Shown here piece after piece: positions 21,768-30,249 of a stretch of 64,000 nt of DNA. Both the position numbers and the translations under genes were made by a program. The notes beneath the pieces are model-generated. The model did not search any database, was not told the origin of the DNA, and saw nothing but the letters and a program-made list of their open reading frames with translations. Location: NCBI RefSeq assembly GCF_000426385.1, contig NZ_AUFG01000014.1, positions 30,138 through 94,137 on the forward strand, given 5' to 3'. The DNA is from Arsenicicoccus bolidensis DSM 15745. Its GTDB lineage: Bacteria > Actinomycetota > Actinomycetes > Actinomycetales > Dermatophilaceae. The stretch's first letter is position 1. Each line of letters starts with the position of its first letter.

Positions 21768-22329
21768 GGGTGTCCTCCTCGGACGGGGCGTGGTCGGTGG
21801 CCCGGGTGCCGTCGTAGGAGATCCCGAGGAAGGACAGCAGCGCGACGAGGATCGCTGCGGCGACGATCGCGATGTCCGCGACGTTGCCGATGAAGAACCC
21901 GTTGTAGTCGAGGAAGTCCACGACGTGGCCCTGGCCGAAGGACGGGGGCCGGAACAGCCGGTCGTAGAGGTTGCCGAGCAGGCCGCCCAGCACCAGGCCC
22001 CCCGCGACGGCCCACGGCACGCTGACGATGCGGCGGGCGTGCCAGGCGACCAGCACCCCGATGACCACCGCGACGATGGTCAGCAGCCAGGTCGTCCCGG
22101 CGCCGAGCGAGAACGCCGCGCCGGAGTTGAAGATGAGGTTGAGCCGCAGGAACGACCCCAGCAGGTCGCGCGGCGCGCCCGGCACGAGCGCGCCCAGCGC
22201 CCAGACCTTGCTCGCCTGGTCGGCGGCGAAGGTCAGGACGGCCAGCAGGACGAGCAGGGGCCAGACACGGCGCCGCGACGCACGGGTCGCCCCGGCGTCG
22301 CGTGCGTCGTCGTCGACGGGTGAGGTCAC
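21760..22329 (-). CDS. lspA: Lipoprotein signal peptidase (signal peptidase II)
   Basis: 189-residue membrane aspartyl protease that removes signal peptides from diacylglyceryl-modified prolipoproteins. Four membrane segments; catalytic Asp residues in [10 protein letters not shown] and NVADIAIVA; conserved [14 protein letters not shown]. Start GTG 22329 overlaps the stop of the DksA-like gene (GTGA). A longer frame to 22422 lies within that gene and is not used. Confidence 0.95.
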   Translation of the reverse strand: MTSPVDDDARDAGATRASRRRVWPLLVLLAVLTFAADQASKVWALGALVPGAPRDLLGSFLRLNLIFNSGAAFSLGAGTTWLLTIVAVVIGVLVAWHARRIVSVPWAVAGGLVLGGLLGNLYDRLFRPPSFGQGHVVDFLDYNGFFIGNVADIAIVAAAILVALLSFLGISYDGTRATDHAPSEEDTHA

Positions 22330-22751
22330 CGCTTCTGCGCGGACTTGCACGCCACGCACAGCGTGGCGCGCGGGAAGGCCTGGACCCTCAGCTTGGGGAT
22401 GACCCCGCCGCAGCTCTCGCACACGCCCTGCAGGTCCGCGTCCACGCGCTCGAGCGCGTGCTGGTACTGCGCGAGGACGTCGCGCGTGTTGGCCGCCATC
22501 GCGGCCTCGTGCTCACGCTCGATCGCCTTGGACCCCACGTCGGCCTGGTCGTCACCCACGATGTCCTGGGTGTCCTGCACCAGGTCGACCAGATCGGTCT
22601 GGGCCTCGGCGAGCTCCCGCGTCAACCGGTCGATCTCACCCTGCAGGGTCTCGCGCAGCTCCGCCACCTCGGCCGTCGACCAGGTGGCGTCGTCAGCGGT
22701 GCCCTTGGTCGAGGTCGCGGTCGTCGACTGCCCTCCGGACTTGCCAGCCAT
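22326..22751 (-). CDS. TraR/DksA-type zinc finger protein
   Basis: 141 residues: a flexible Ser/Thr-rich start, a long coiled coil from about residue 27 to 90 (AELRETLQGEIDRLTRELAE), and a C4 zinc finger with CESC and CVAC separated by 17 residues. DksA proteins enter the RNA polymerase secondary channel; actinobacterial members of this family lack proven DksA function. Start ATG 22751. It sits at the head of a coupled group with lspA and rluD. Confidence 0.9.
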   Translation of the reverse strand: MAGKSGGQSTTATSTKGTADDATWSTAEVAELRETLQGEIDRLTRELAEAQTDLVDLVQDTQDIVGDDQADVGSKAIEREHEAAMAANTRDVLAQYQHALERVDADLQGVCESCGGVIPKLRVQAFPRATLCVACKSAQKR

Positions 22752-22829
22752 GATGCCCTCACTTGCTCGTGGTGAGGTCGACGCCCCCCGGCGCCGACCG
22801 ACTCGTCACGCCAACGGCGTGCGAGGTCT

Positions 22830-22858
22830 GCACAGGGTAGCCGTTCGACCCCCTGTGC
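22830..22858 (-). terminator. Hairpin downstream of divIVA
   Basis: GCACAGGG (22830-22837) pairs perfectly with CCCTGTGC (22851-22858), 13-base loop, 21 bp after the divIVA stop and before the DksA-like gene. It probably separates the two units. Confidence 0.5.
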
Positions 22859-22878
22859 GACAGACGTGCCTCGTTGTC

Positions 22879-23811
22879 TCAGCGCTGCTGCGGAGGCTGC
22901 TGCTGCTCCGGAGCGAGGCGGGCCTGCTCCACCTCCTGCAGCTGAGTCGTGAGGAAGGTCTTGATGCTGTCGCGGTAGGAGACCTCGTAGGCCCGCAGGG
23001 AGGCGACGGCCTGCTCGAGCGTGGCCTTCTCGGTGACCAGGGTCGCGAGGATGCTCTCCCGCTGCTTGGTCGCCTCGCCGATCATCGTCTCGTGCTGCGT
23101 GGTGCCGTCCGCGATGAGCTTCTTGTGGCGCTCCTGGCCCTCGGCCACCAGCTCGTCGTGCCGGCGCTGAGCCGTGGTGACGAGCTCCTCGCGCTTGCGG
23201 GTGCCCTCGCTGATCAGCGTCTCGCGCTGCTGGCGCGCCTCGGTCAGGAGCCGCTCGTGCTCCGCCTTGCCCTTGGCGACGTGCTCGTCGTGCAGGCGCT
23301 GGGCCAGGGCGATGAGGCCCGCGGCCTCGTCGGCGTCGCCGGACTTCTCCGGAGCCTTCGCCTGCTGGGCCTGCTGGGCCTGCTGGGCGGCCGACCGTGC
23401 CTTGGTCAGCTCGGTGCGGGTCGACTCGAGGTCCTTCTCGACGGCCTGGAGCCGCTGGCGCAGCTGGGTGACCTCGGTGCGGGCGGCGGCGCTGGTCGCG
23501 CCACCGTCCGCCGTGGACTGGCGGGTCGCGTCGTCGGCGCGCTTGTTGGCGGCGGCGACCTCGGCGCGGAGCTTGTCGAGCTCGGCGGAGGGTGCCGCAG
23601 CGGCCCGGCCCTTGGCCGGCACCGGGGTCTGGCCCTTGCTTCGGGCCGTCTCCTCGTACTTGCGCTTGTAGTCGTCGCGCTCGGCGATCAGGTCACGCAG
23701 CTCGCTGACCACCTCGTCGAGGAAGTCGTCGACCTCGCGCTCGTCGTAGCCCCGTCGGAACTGGGTCGCCCCAAAGCTCTTCTTGAGCACGTCATCAGGC
23801 GTGAGCGCCAT
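22879..23811 (-). CDS. divIVA: DivIVA/Wag31-like polar growth and cell division protein
   Basis: 310 residues. The N-terminal lipid-binding domain is typical: LTPDDVLKKSFGATQFRRGY followed by DEREVDDFLDEVVSELR. Extended coiled coil covers about residues 90-290, with a low-complexity AQQAQQAQQAK stretch and repeated LVTTAQRRHDELVAEG-like heptads. The tail is Gln/Pro-rich (EQQQPPQQR). The protein marks poles and septa and recruits envelope synthesis machinery in actinobacteria. Start ATG 23811. Gene order sepF-yggT-divIVA is the standard one for the group. Confidence 0.95.
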   Translation of the reverse strand: MALTPDDVLKKSFGATQFRRGYDEREVDDFLDEVVSELRDLIAERDDYKRKYEETARSKGQTPVPAKGRAAAAPSAELDKLRAEVAAANKRADDATRQSTADGGATSAAARTEVTQLRQRLQAVEKDLESTRTELTKARSAAQQAQQAQQAKAPEKSGDADEAAGLIALAQRLHDEHVAKGKAEHERLLTEARQQRETLISEGTRKREELVTTAQRRHDELVAEGQERHKKLIADGTTQHETMIGEATKQRESILATLVTEKATLEQAVASLRAYEVSYRDSIKTFLTTQLQEVEQARLAPEQQQPPQQR

Positions 23812-23884
23812 GTGTCCACCTCTTCGTTCGTCATGCGGTCGGGCCCGGAACCACCAAGGTCCCCGGGGCCATTCGTCGGAAAAC

Positions 23885-24166
23885 CTACACCCTGGCCACG
23901 ACCTGCATGAGGACGATCACGATGAGGAACAGCACCATGAAGGCCAGGTCGAGGGCGATGCCTCCCAGGCGCAGGGGCGGGATCACCCGGCGCAGGGCCC
24001 GCAACGGCGGGTCGGTGAGGGAGTAGACCCCCTCGACCAGGACGAGCACCACCCCGCGGGGTCGCCAGTCGCGCGCCAGCATCACGACATAGCTGAGGAC
24101 CAGCCGGGCCATCAGCACCAGCCAGTAGAGCCACAGGAGGTTCAGCAGCAGGCCACGGATGCTCAT
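23885..24166 (-). CDS. YggT family membrane protein
   Basis: 93 residues with two hydrophobic spans around the conserved loop LTDPPLRALRRVIPPLRLGG, the hallmark of the YggT family. Function is poorly known; in actinobacteria it lies between sepF and divIVA and is thought to be linked to division or osmotic response. Start ATG 24166. Confidence 0.92.
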   Translation of the reverse strand: MSIRGLLLNLLWLYWLVLMARLVLSYVVMLARDWRPRGVVLVLVEGVYSLTDPPLRALRRVIPPLRLGGIALDLAFMVLFLIVIVLMQVVARV

Positions 24167-24244
24167 GTCTACGGAGGTCCTTTGCCACCGACCCGGGTGT
24201 CCGGGGCGGTCGTCGTCGGGTGCGGGTCGCCGTCCAGCACAACG

Positions 24245-24279
24245 GCGCAGGACCCCGTGGCGTTCCCGGGGGCCTGCGC
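24245..24279 (-). terminator. Hairpin between sepF and yggT
   Basis: GCGCAGG-A-CCCCG pairs with CGGGG-G-CCTGCGC, a 12-bp stem with one central mismatch and a 9-base loop, 35 bp after the sepF stop. Could terminate or attenuate transcription into yggT-divIVA. Confidence 0.5.
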
Positions 24280-24313
24280 CTTCGCCCGGCTGGGGCCGGG
24301 CGGTGCGGGTGGC

Positions 24314-24883
24314 TCAGCTCTGGTTGAAGAAGCCGCGCGTCGACTGCGGCGCCTCGGACTCCTCGGAGGAGACCTCGACGTGCTGCGGGGTGAGCAGGAA
24401 GACCTTGCTCGTGACCCGCTCGATGGCTCCGTTGAGACCGAAGACCAGGCCGGCGGCGAAGTCGACGAGGCGCTTGGCGTCGTCGTCGGCCATGTCACCG
24501 AGGTTCATGATGACCGGCGTGCCCTCGCGGAAGGACTCGCCGATGGTCTTGGCCTCGTTGTAGGTGCGGGGGTGGATCGTCGTGATGCGGTTCATCGGGC
24601 CGACCTCCGGGTCGCGGACGACGCGCGCCACGGGGGTGCGCTGGGGCAGGTGGGCGACGGAGGCGCGGTGCTCCTCGCGGACCGCCGTCGCGCCCGCACG
24701 GTCGTCGGACCGCGCGTCGGAGCGGGCCTCGACGAGGTGCGGCTCCCGGCGGGCCGGCTCGGGCTTGTGCGCCTCGGCCGGGCGCGAGTCGCGGGCCCCG
24801 GCCTCCTGGCGGTCGTAGGTGTCGTAGTCGTCGTCCTCGGCAAGTCCGAGGTAGACCATGGTCTTGCGCAGCGCCCCAGCCAT
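24314..24883 (-). CDS. sepF: Cell division protein SepF
   Basis: 189 residues. The N-terminal amphipathic membrane anchor is MAGALRKTMVYLGLAEDDDY; a variable acidic/basic linker of about 80 residues follows; the C-terminal SepF domain contains RTYNEAKTIGESFREGTPVI and VDFAAGLVFGLNGAIERV. SepF anchors FtsZ to the membrane and, in actinobacteria that lack FtsA, is essential for the Z ring. It is expected to bind the conserved FtsZ tail encoded nearby. Confidence 0.96.
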   Translation of the reverse strand: MAGALRKTMVYLGLAEDDDYDTYDRQEAGARDSRPAEAHKPEPARREPHLVEARSDARSDDRAGATAVREEHRASVAHLPQRTPVARVVRDPEVGPMNRITTIHPRTYNEAKTIGESFREGTPVIMNLGDMADDDAKRLVDFAAGLVFGLNGAIERVTSKVFLLTPQHVEVSSEESEAPQSTRGFFNQS

Positions 24884-24925
24884 CGCGCATCTCCTGCTCA
24901 GTCGTCGGTCACGTCGTGCCGAACG

Positions 24926-25681
24926 CTACCGGGGCGCCGGGCGGGGCCCGAGGATTGCCGACCCGACACGCAGGTGTGTCGCTCCGTGGGCGACGGCCTG
25001 CTCGAGGTCGCCGCTCATCCCGGCGGACACCAGGGTCGCACGAGGATGCGCGGACCGCACCCCGTCGGCGACCCGGGCCAGGGCGGCGAAGGCCCGCTCC
25101 GGGTCTCCGCCGCGAGGTGCGACGGCCATCACGCCACGCAGCTCGAGGTGCTCCGCCCGGCCGACCTCGTCGGCGAGGGCCGGTATGCCGTCCGCCGGCG
25201 CCCCGCCGCGGGACCCCGAGGCGCGGTGGCCGCCATCGGCGTGGCCCTGCTCGTCGGCCTCCCCTGGCGCGTCCAGATCCACCTGCAGCAGCACGTCCAG
25301 GTCGCGCCCGGCCTGCTCGGCTCCCCGGTCGAGGGCCGCGACGAGACGGGCCCGGTCGACGGTGTGGACGACGTCGGCCCAGGCGGCCACCTGACGGGCC
25401 TTGTTGGTCTGCAGCTGACCGACGAAGTGCACGGTGAGGGCGGCACGCTCGTCAGCGGTCAGCCTCTCCAGCTTGGCGGAGGCCTCCTGCGCCTTGTTCT
25501 CCGCGACGTCTGTCACGCCCAGCGCGAGCAGGCGGCGGACGTCCTCGACGGGGAAGAACTTCGTGACGACCACGAGCTGCACGTCGCCCCGGTCACGGCC
25601 GGACGCGGAGCAGGCGGCGACGATCCGCTCCTCGACGCGGGCAAGGGCGTCGCGGAGCTCGACCGAGCGTGCGTCCGTCAT
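24926..25681 (-). CDS. YggS/PROSC family pyridoxal phosphate homeostasis protein
   Basis: 251-residue PLP-binding TIM-barrel protein. The PLP lysine is in VQLVVVTKFFPVEDVRRL; HFVGQLQTNKARQV and the C-terminal GMSGDLEQAVAHGATHLRVG are family signatures. It carries and buffers PLP and has no known catalytic activity. An insertion of about 20 residues with His/Gly (GEADEQGHADGGHRASG) interrupts the barrel between the conserved QVDL and LRGVMA blocks. Start ATG 25681 overlaps the pgeF stop by one base. Confidence 0.93.
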   Translation of the reverse strand: MTDARSVELRDALARVEERIVAACSASGRDRGDVQLVVVTKFFPVEDVRRLLALGVTDVAENKAQEASAKLERLTADERAALTVHFVGQLQTNKARQVAAWADVVHTVDRARLVAALDRGAEQAGRDLDVLLQVDLDAPGEADEQGHADGGHRASGSRGGAPADGIPALADEVGRAEHLELRGVMAVAPRGGDPERAFAALARVADGVRSAHPRATLVSAGMSGDLEQAVAHGATHLRVGSAILGPRPAPR

Positions 25682-26427
25682 CAGGCCACCTCGCGTCGCA
25701 GCACGACTCCCCCGAACCGTCCGGTCGTGCCGGAGCGGCGGTAGGAGTAGAAGCGGGCGTCCTCGTAGGTGCAGCCGGGAACCCACGTCACGGCGACCCC
25801 CAGCCCGGCGAGCTGGGTCACGACGCCGGTGGCCACGTCGATCGATGGGGTCCCGGCCCAGGTGCGGGCCAGCACCTCCGGGACGACCCTCGCGGCCGCC
25901 TGCTGCATCTCGGCGGGCACCTCGTAGCAGCGACCGCAGACCGACGGGCCCACCACCGCGCTGATGGTGCGCGCCCCGAGGTCGCGCATCGCGGCCACCG
26001 TCGCGGGCACCACACCGGCCAGCATCCCGGGACGTCCGGCGTGGGCGGCCCCCACGACACCCGCCACCGGATCGGCGAGCAGCACCGGCGTGCAGTCGGC
26101 CACGAGCACGGCCAGGGCCAGTCCAGCCCGGGAGGTCACCATCGCGTCGGCCTCACCGGCCGACCCGTGGCAGGGTCCGTCGACCTGGACGACCTCGGCG
26201 CCGTGCACCTGGTCGACGAGGACCAGCGCCTCCGGAGCGACCCCAGCCGCCTCGGCGACCCGGCGCCGGTTGGACCTCACGGCGGTGGGGTCGTCGCCGA
26301 CGTGGCTGCCGAGGTTGAGGCCTCCGGCGGCGTCGCGGCCGGCGGTGTACGGCGCGTCGCTCACGCCGTCATGGGCGTCGGTGAAGGCCCGCCACACGGG
26401 CCCGTCCTGCTGCTGGTGGGCGAACAC
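25681..26427 (-). CDS. pgeF: Peptidoglycan editing factor PgeF / polyphenol oxidase (YlmD family)
   Basis: 248 residues. The copper/zinc-type site residues are visible in VLVADCTPVLLADP, GAAHAGRPGML and GPSVCGRCYEV. The E. coli homologue removes L-Ser from wrongly made UDP-MurNAc-L-Ser, which fits its constant place after ftsZ in actinobacteria. Start GTG 26427. A strong terminator separates it from ftsZ, so it has its own promoter or depends on readthrough. Confidence 0.92.
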   Translation of the reverse strand: MFAHQQQDGPVWRAFTDAHDGVSDAPYTAGRDAAGGLNLGSHVGDDPTAVRSNRRRVAEAAGVAPEALVLVDQVHGAEVVQVDGPCHGSAGEADAMVTSRAGLALAVLVADCTPVLLADPVAGVVGAAHAGRPGMLAGVVPATVAAMRDLGARTISAVVGPSVCGRCYEVPAEMQQAAARVVPEVLARTWAGTPSIDVATGVVTQLAGLGVAVTWVPGCTYEDARFYSYRRSGTTGRFGGVVLRREVA

Positions 26428-26443
26428 CCCACGAGGGTAGCGG

Positions 26444-26481
26444 CACGCGAGGCCCCCGCCGGGTCGGCGGGGGCCTCACGT
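26444..26481 (-). terminator. Strong GC-rich terminator after ftsZ
   Basis: GAGGCCCCCGCCG (26449-26461) pairs perfectly with CGGCGGGGGCCTC (26465-26477) around a 3-base loop; flanking ACG/CGT extends the stem past one mismatch. It lies about 50 bp after the ftsZ stop. It is one of the strongest hairpins in the window and probably ends the dcw transcript. Confidence 0.8.
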
Positions 26482-26498
26482 GGATCGGGGCGCCGGCT

Positions 26499-26516
26499 CC
26501 GTGAGGAGGCTCACGG
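26499..26516 (-). terminator. Second short hairpin after ftsZ
   Basis: CCGTGAG and CTCACGG form a perfect 7-bp stem with a GAGG loop, extended by GGC/GCC past one bulge, 13 bp after the ftsZ stop. Together with the larger hairpin it makes a tandem terminator. Confidence 0.55.
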
Positions 26517-26529
26517 GCCGAGTCCCTCC

Positions 26530-27870
26530 CTACTTCAGGAAGTCCGGGACGTCCAGGTCGGCGGCGTCGTCGTAGGTCACCTGGCGCGGGGGGCGCTGCT
26601 GGGGCTGCTGCTCGCCCTGCTGCTGCTCGGCCGGGCGGACCTGCCCGGGCGTGCCCTGCTGCGGCTGCTGCTGGGGCTGTCCCTGCTGCTGGACCGGCTG
26701 GGCCTGCTGCTGCGAGGGCTGACCCTGCTGCTGGGACTGCTGGGGCTGCTGGGGCTGCTGACCCTGGGCCCGCTGCGGCTGCTGCGGCGCCGGACGCTGC
26801 TGCACCGGCTGCTGCACGGGACGCTGCTGCTGGACCGGCTGCGGGGCCGGACGCTGCTGGGTCTGCTGCTGCGCGGGCTGCTGCGCGGGGCGCTGGGCCG
26901 GCTCCTCGCGGCGGGGCTGGGGGTCGCCGCCGTCGAAGCCGGCGGCGATGACGGTCACGCGGACCTCGTCGCCGAGGGCGTCGTCGATGACGGATCCGAA
27001 GATGATGTTGGCCTCGGGGTGCGCGGCCTCCTGCACGAGGCGAGCCGCCTCGTTGATCTCGAACAGGCCGAGGTCCGAGCCGCCCTGGATGGACAGCAGG
27101 ACGCCGTAGGCGCCGTCGATGCTGGCCTCGAGCAGCGGCGAGGAGATCGCGAGCTCGGCCGCCTGGACGGCGCGGTCCTCGCCACGGGCCGAGCCGATGC
27201 CCATGAGCGCCGACCCGGCGCCCTGCATGACGGACTTGACGTCGGCGAAGTCGAGGTTGATCAGGCCCGGCGTCGTGATGAGGTCGGTGATGCCCTGGAC
27301 ACCCGACAGCAGCACCTGGTCGGCGCTGCGGAAGGCGTCGAGCATGGAGACGTTGCGGTCGCTGATCGACAGCAGGCGGTCGTTGGGGATGACGATGAGG
27401 GTGTCGACCTCCTCGCGGAGGTTGCCGATGCCGGACTCGGCCTGGTTGGCGCGGCGACGGCCCTCGAAGGTGAACGGACGGGTCACGACGCCGATGGTGA
27501 GCGCACCGAGGTTGCGGGCGATCTTGGCGACGACGGGCGCGCCACCGGTGCCGGTGCCGCCGCCCTCGCCTGCGGTGACGAAGACCATGTCGGCGCCCTG
27601 GATGACCTCCTCGATCTCCTGGGCGTGGTCCTCGGCGGCCTTCTTGCCGACCTCGGGGTCCGCCCCGGCACCCAGCCCGCGGGTCAGCTCGCGCCCCACG
27701 TCGAGCTTGACGTCCGCGTCGCTCATCAGGAGGGCCTGCGCGTCGGTGTTGATCGCGATGAACTCGACCCCCTTGAGGCCGACCTCGATCATGCGGTTGA
27801 TCGCGTTGACACCGCCGCCGCCGATGCCGACGACCTTGATGACGGCCAGGTAGTTCTGTGGTGCTGCCAC
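26530..27870 (-). CDS. ftsZ: Cell division GTPase FtsZ with long Gln/Pro linker
   Basis: 446 residues. The tubulin-like core (about 316 residues) has the nucleotide loop [15 protein letters not shown], the GTP motif [11 protein letters not shown] and the T7 loop region typical of FtsZ. It is followed by about 114 residues made almost only of Gln, Pro, Arg and Ala, then the conserved C-terminal tail [13 protein letters not shown] that binds SepF and FtsW in actinobacteria. Most actinobacterial FtsZ linkers are shorter. Start GTG 27870 with AGGAGAGG upstream; an in-frame codon at 27900 would add a non-conserved leader. It has its own AT-rich 5-prime region as well as readthrough from ftsQ. Confidence 0.97.
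   Translation of the reverse strand: MAAPQNYLAVIKVVGIGGGGVNAINRMIEVGLKGVEFIAINTDAQALLMSDADVKLDVGRELTRGLGAGADPEVGKKAAEDHAQEIEEVIQGADMVFVTAGEGGGTGTGGAPVVAKIARNLGALTIGVVTRPFTFEGRRRANQAESGIGNLREEVDTLIVIPNDRLLSISDRNVSMLDAFRSADQVLLSGVQGITDLITTPGLINLDFADVKSVMQGAGSALMGIGSARGEDRAVQAAELAISSPLLEASIDGAYGVLLSIQGGSDLGLFEINEAARLVQEAAHPEANIIFGSVIDDALGDEVRVTVIAAGFDGGDPQPRREEPAQRPAQQPAQQQTQQRPAPQPVQQQRPVQQPVQQRPAPQQPQRAQGQQPQQPQQSQQQGQPSQQQAQPVQQQGQPQQQPQQGTPGQVRPAEQQQGEQQPQQRPPRQVTYDDAADLDVPDFLK
26581..26922. repeat. Low-complexity CTG/CAG-rich tract coding the FtsZ linker
   Basis: The 342 bp coding the linker are dominated by ctgctg and ctggggctgctg units on the plus strand (CAG codons on the minus strand). 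Short in-frame repeats such as QQPQQPQQ make length variation by slippage likely. Confidence 0.85.
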
Positions 27871-27897
27871 GGTGGGGCCTCTCCTGCTGGGGGCAAC

Positions 27898-27919
27898 CAA
27901 CCCTTAACCCTAAAGGTTG
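27898..27919. promoter_or_regulatory. Near-perfect palindrome in the ftsZ leader
   Basis: CAACCCTTA (27898-27906) and TAAAGGTTG (27911-27919) are inverted copies with one mismatch and a 4-base spacer, 28 bp before the ftsZ start. A further AAGGTT copy lies at 27925-27930. The stretch 27898-27955 is AT-rich for this genome and includes TATAAC-like sequence on the minus strand, so it is the likely ftsZ promoter/operator. The regulator is unknown. Confidence 0.55.
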
Positions 27920-28042
27920 AGTGCAAGGTTATGGTTCTGTTATAGAGCGTCGAGAGAAAGGTACGTCCTGTCCGTCGCACGGAGCAACCTTCGACCAGGC
28001 GTGTTGCCACCCGCATGGCCCAGCGATGGCCCAGCGATCGCG

Positions 28043-28783
28043 TCAGGTCGTGGCAGGCGCGTGCGGAGCGCTGACGTTGACCGTGGCAGGAGCGCCCTTC
28101 AGCAGGGTCGACAGCACCTTGACCTTCAGCTGAGGTTCAGTGCTGTCTCCCCACAGCACCTTGGTCTTGCCGGCCTGGAAGGTCACCATGCTGGGGCCCT
28201 CGACCCGCACGGCCGACACGGTCGAGCGCAGCTCCGGCGGCAGGGCCGACAGGACCGAGATGGCCGTCTTGAGACCCTCGGGGGTGGCTGCGCCCTGGCT
28301 GGTCACGACCGGCACACCCTTGGGCGCCTCGGGAGCGGTGAGGTAGGCGACGCCCTGGCCGTCGACCAGCTGGACGTCACCCCCTCGGTCGAGGGCGAGG
28401 ACCGGACGTCGAGGCTCCACGCGCACCAGGACGGTGCTCGGCCACCGCCGGGCCACGTCGACCGAGGCGTAGAGGGGCGAGCGCGTCACCCGCTGCCCCG
28501 GGCCCTCGAGGTCGACCCGGGCGAGGGGGACCCCGAGGGGCACGTCGGCGGCGCGGCGGACGGCCTCGGCCTGCGACCCCTGCACGCCCTCGACCACGAC
28601 GGAGCGCACGGCCAGCACCGAGCTGAACCACACGACGTAGACGAGGCCGGCCACCAGTACCGCGGCGAGGAGGGTGAGCAGGATCGGACGCCAGCGCAGA
28701 CGCCGGGCACTGCGAGCCCGGTCCTCGAACCGGGCTCGCGACGACCCACCCTCGCCGCGGCCGCCGGGACGACGGATCCTCAC
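28043..28783 (-). CDS. ftsQ: Cell division protein FtsQ
   Basis: 246-residue bitopic membrane protein: basic cytoplasmic part, one membrane span near residues 32-53 (WRPILLTLLAAVLVAGLVYV), then the POTRA domain (FSSVLAVRSVVVEGVQG) and the FtsQ beta domain (TVLVRVEPRRPVLALDRGG). It links early and late divisome parts. Start GTG 28783 overlaps the murC stop (GTGA). The 172 bp to ftsZ hold the ftsZ control region. Confidence 0.95.
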   Translation of the reverse strand: MRIRRPGGRGEGGSSRARFEDRARSARRLRWRPILLTLLAAVLVAGLVYVVWFSSVLAVRSVVVEGVQGSQAEAVRRAADVPLGVPLARVDLEGPGQRVTRSPLYASVDVARRWPSTVLVRVEPRRPVLALDRGGDVQLVDGQGVAYLTAPEAPKGVPVVTSQGAATPEGLKTAISVLSALPPELRSTVSAVRVEGPSMVTFQAGKTKVLWGDSTEPQLKVKVLSTLLKGAPATVNVSAPHAPATT

Positions 28784-30249
28784 CGGCGGACGCCCTCCTC
28801 CACGGCTGCGAGGATCTGCGGACCCAGCTGCGTCACGTCGCCCGCGCCGACCGTCAGGACGAGGTCACCGGCCCGCGCGAGTCCCGCGGCCAGCGGGGCC
28901 GCCTCGGGCCACCCGGCGACGTAGTGCACCTCGCAGGAGGGGCCACCGTCGCGGGCCGCCAGGTCCCGGACCGCGTCGGCGACCAGGGCTCCGGAGACCC
29001 CGTCGACGGGGTCCTCGCGCGCGGCGTAGACGTCCATGACGACGACGACGTCCGCCGGGCGTAGCCCCGCGGCGAGCTCGACCGCGAAGTCCTGGGTCCG
29101 GGAGTACAGGTGCGGCTGGAAGACCACGACGAGCCGCGCGGGTCGCTGCACGAGCCCCGCGGCGGTGCCGACGACGGCAGCGACCTTGCCGGGGTTGTGC
29201 GCGTAGTCGTCGACCACGGTGACGCCGCCGATCTCTCCCTTGAGCTCGAACCGGCGCCGCGTGCCGGTGTAGGCCCCGAGACCGGTGGCCGCGCGGTCCG
29301 CCCCGACCCCGAGGCCGTGGTGGGCGGCGGCATACGCGGCCGTGGCGTTGAGGACGTTGTGCGCGCCCGGTATGGCGATCGCCAGCCGCACCTCCTCGTC
29401 GCCGTCGAGGACGCGGGCCACGGTGCGGAAGCCGTCCACCTCGTGCCCGAGCACCCGCACGTCGGCCGACACGTCCGTGCCGTAGGTGAGGACGCGCACC
29501 CCGCTGTCGGAGGCGCGACGGGCGAGCGCCGCCGACCCGGCGTCGTCGGCGCAGGCCACGAGCAGCCCGCCCGGGCGGATGCTGCGGGCGAAGTCGAGGT
29601 AGGCGTCCTGGACGGCCTCGAAGGTGCCGTAGTGGTCGAGGTGGTCGGGCTGCACGTTGGTGACGATCGCGACCTCGGGGTGGTAGACGAGGAAGGAGCC
29701 GTCCGACTCGTCGGCCTCGATCACGAAGGCCTCTCCCCCGCCGGCGTGCGCGTTGGTGCCGAGCCCGGCCAGCTCGCCCCCGATGGCGAAGGACGGGTCG
29801 GCGCCCGCGTCGATCAGCAGCGCGGTGAGCATGGACGTCGTCGTCGTCTTGCCGTTGGCACCGGCCACGGCCACCACCCGACGGGCGTCGGCGGCGCTGG
29901 CCAGCGCCTGCGACCGGTGCAGGACGCGCTTGCCCAGCCCACGGGCGCGGGCCAGCTCGGGATCGGTCTCTCGGGTCGCCGAGGACACGACGACGGTGTC
30001 GACCTGGTCCACGGACTCGGGCCGGGCACCCACGTGCACGTCGGCGCCCGCCTGGCGCAGCGCGTCCAGCACCGGCAGGTCCTTGGGGTCGGACCCGCTC
30101 ACCGGCACGTCACGGCCGAGGAGCACCCGAGCCACGGCCGACATGCCCGCGCCCCCGACGTTGGTCACGTGCACGCTTCCCAGCTCAGAGATCGGGACGA
30201 CGGGGGCCGTGAAGTCGAACCGGTCCTGGTGGACGCTCATCGACGTCAC
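28780..30249 (-). CDS. murC: UDP-N-acetylmuramate-L-alanine ligase
   Basis: 489-residue Mur ligase adding L-Ala to UDP-MurNAc with ATP. ATP loop GANGKTTTTSM, the UDP-binding start VHVTNVGGAGMSAVARVLLG, and the ligase motifs VIEADESDGSF, NVQPDHLDHYGT and VDDYAHNPGKV are all present. Start GTG 30249 overlaps the murG stop and has GAGAGGG upstream; ATG 30240 (MSVHQDRF) is an in-frame alternative. Confidence 0.97.
   Translation of the reverse strand: MTSMSVHQDRFDFTAPVVPISELGSVHVTNVGGAGMSAVARVLLGRDVPVSGSDPKDLPVLDALRQAGADVHVGARPESVDQVDTVVVSSATRETDPELARARGLGKRVLHRSQALASAADARRVVAVAGANGKTTTTSMLTALLIDAGADPSFAIGGELAGLGTNAHAGGGEAFVIEADESDGSFLVYHPEVAIVTNVQPDHLDHYGTFEAVQDAYLDFARSIRPGGLLVACADDAGSAALARRASDSGVRVLTYGTDVSADVRVLGHEVDGFRTVARVLDGDEEVRLAIAIPGAHNVLNATAAYAAAHHGLGVGADRAATGLGAYTGTRRRFELKGEIGGVTVVDDYAHNPGKVAAVVGTAAGLVQRPARLVVVFQPHLYSRTQDFAVELAAGLRPADVVVVMDVYAAREDPVDGVSGALVADAVRDLAARDGGPSCEVHYVAGWPEAAPLAAGLARAGDLVLTVGAGDVTQLGPQILAAVEEGVRR

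Noticed and set aside
26530..26580. Frameshift or truncation of ftsZ because of the low-complexity tail
   Set aside because: The frame is open through the repeat and ends in the conserved DVPDFLK tail, so the gene is intact.
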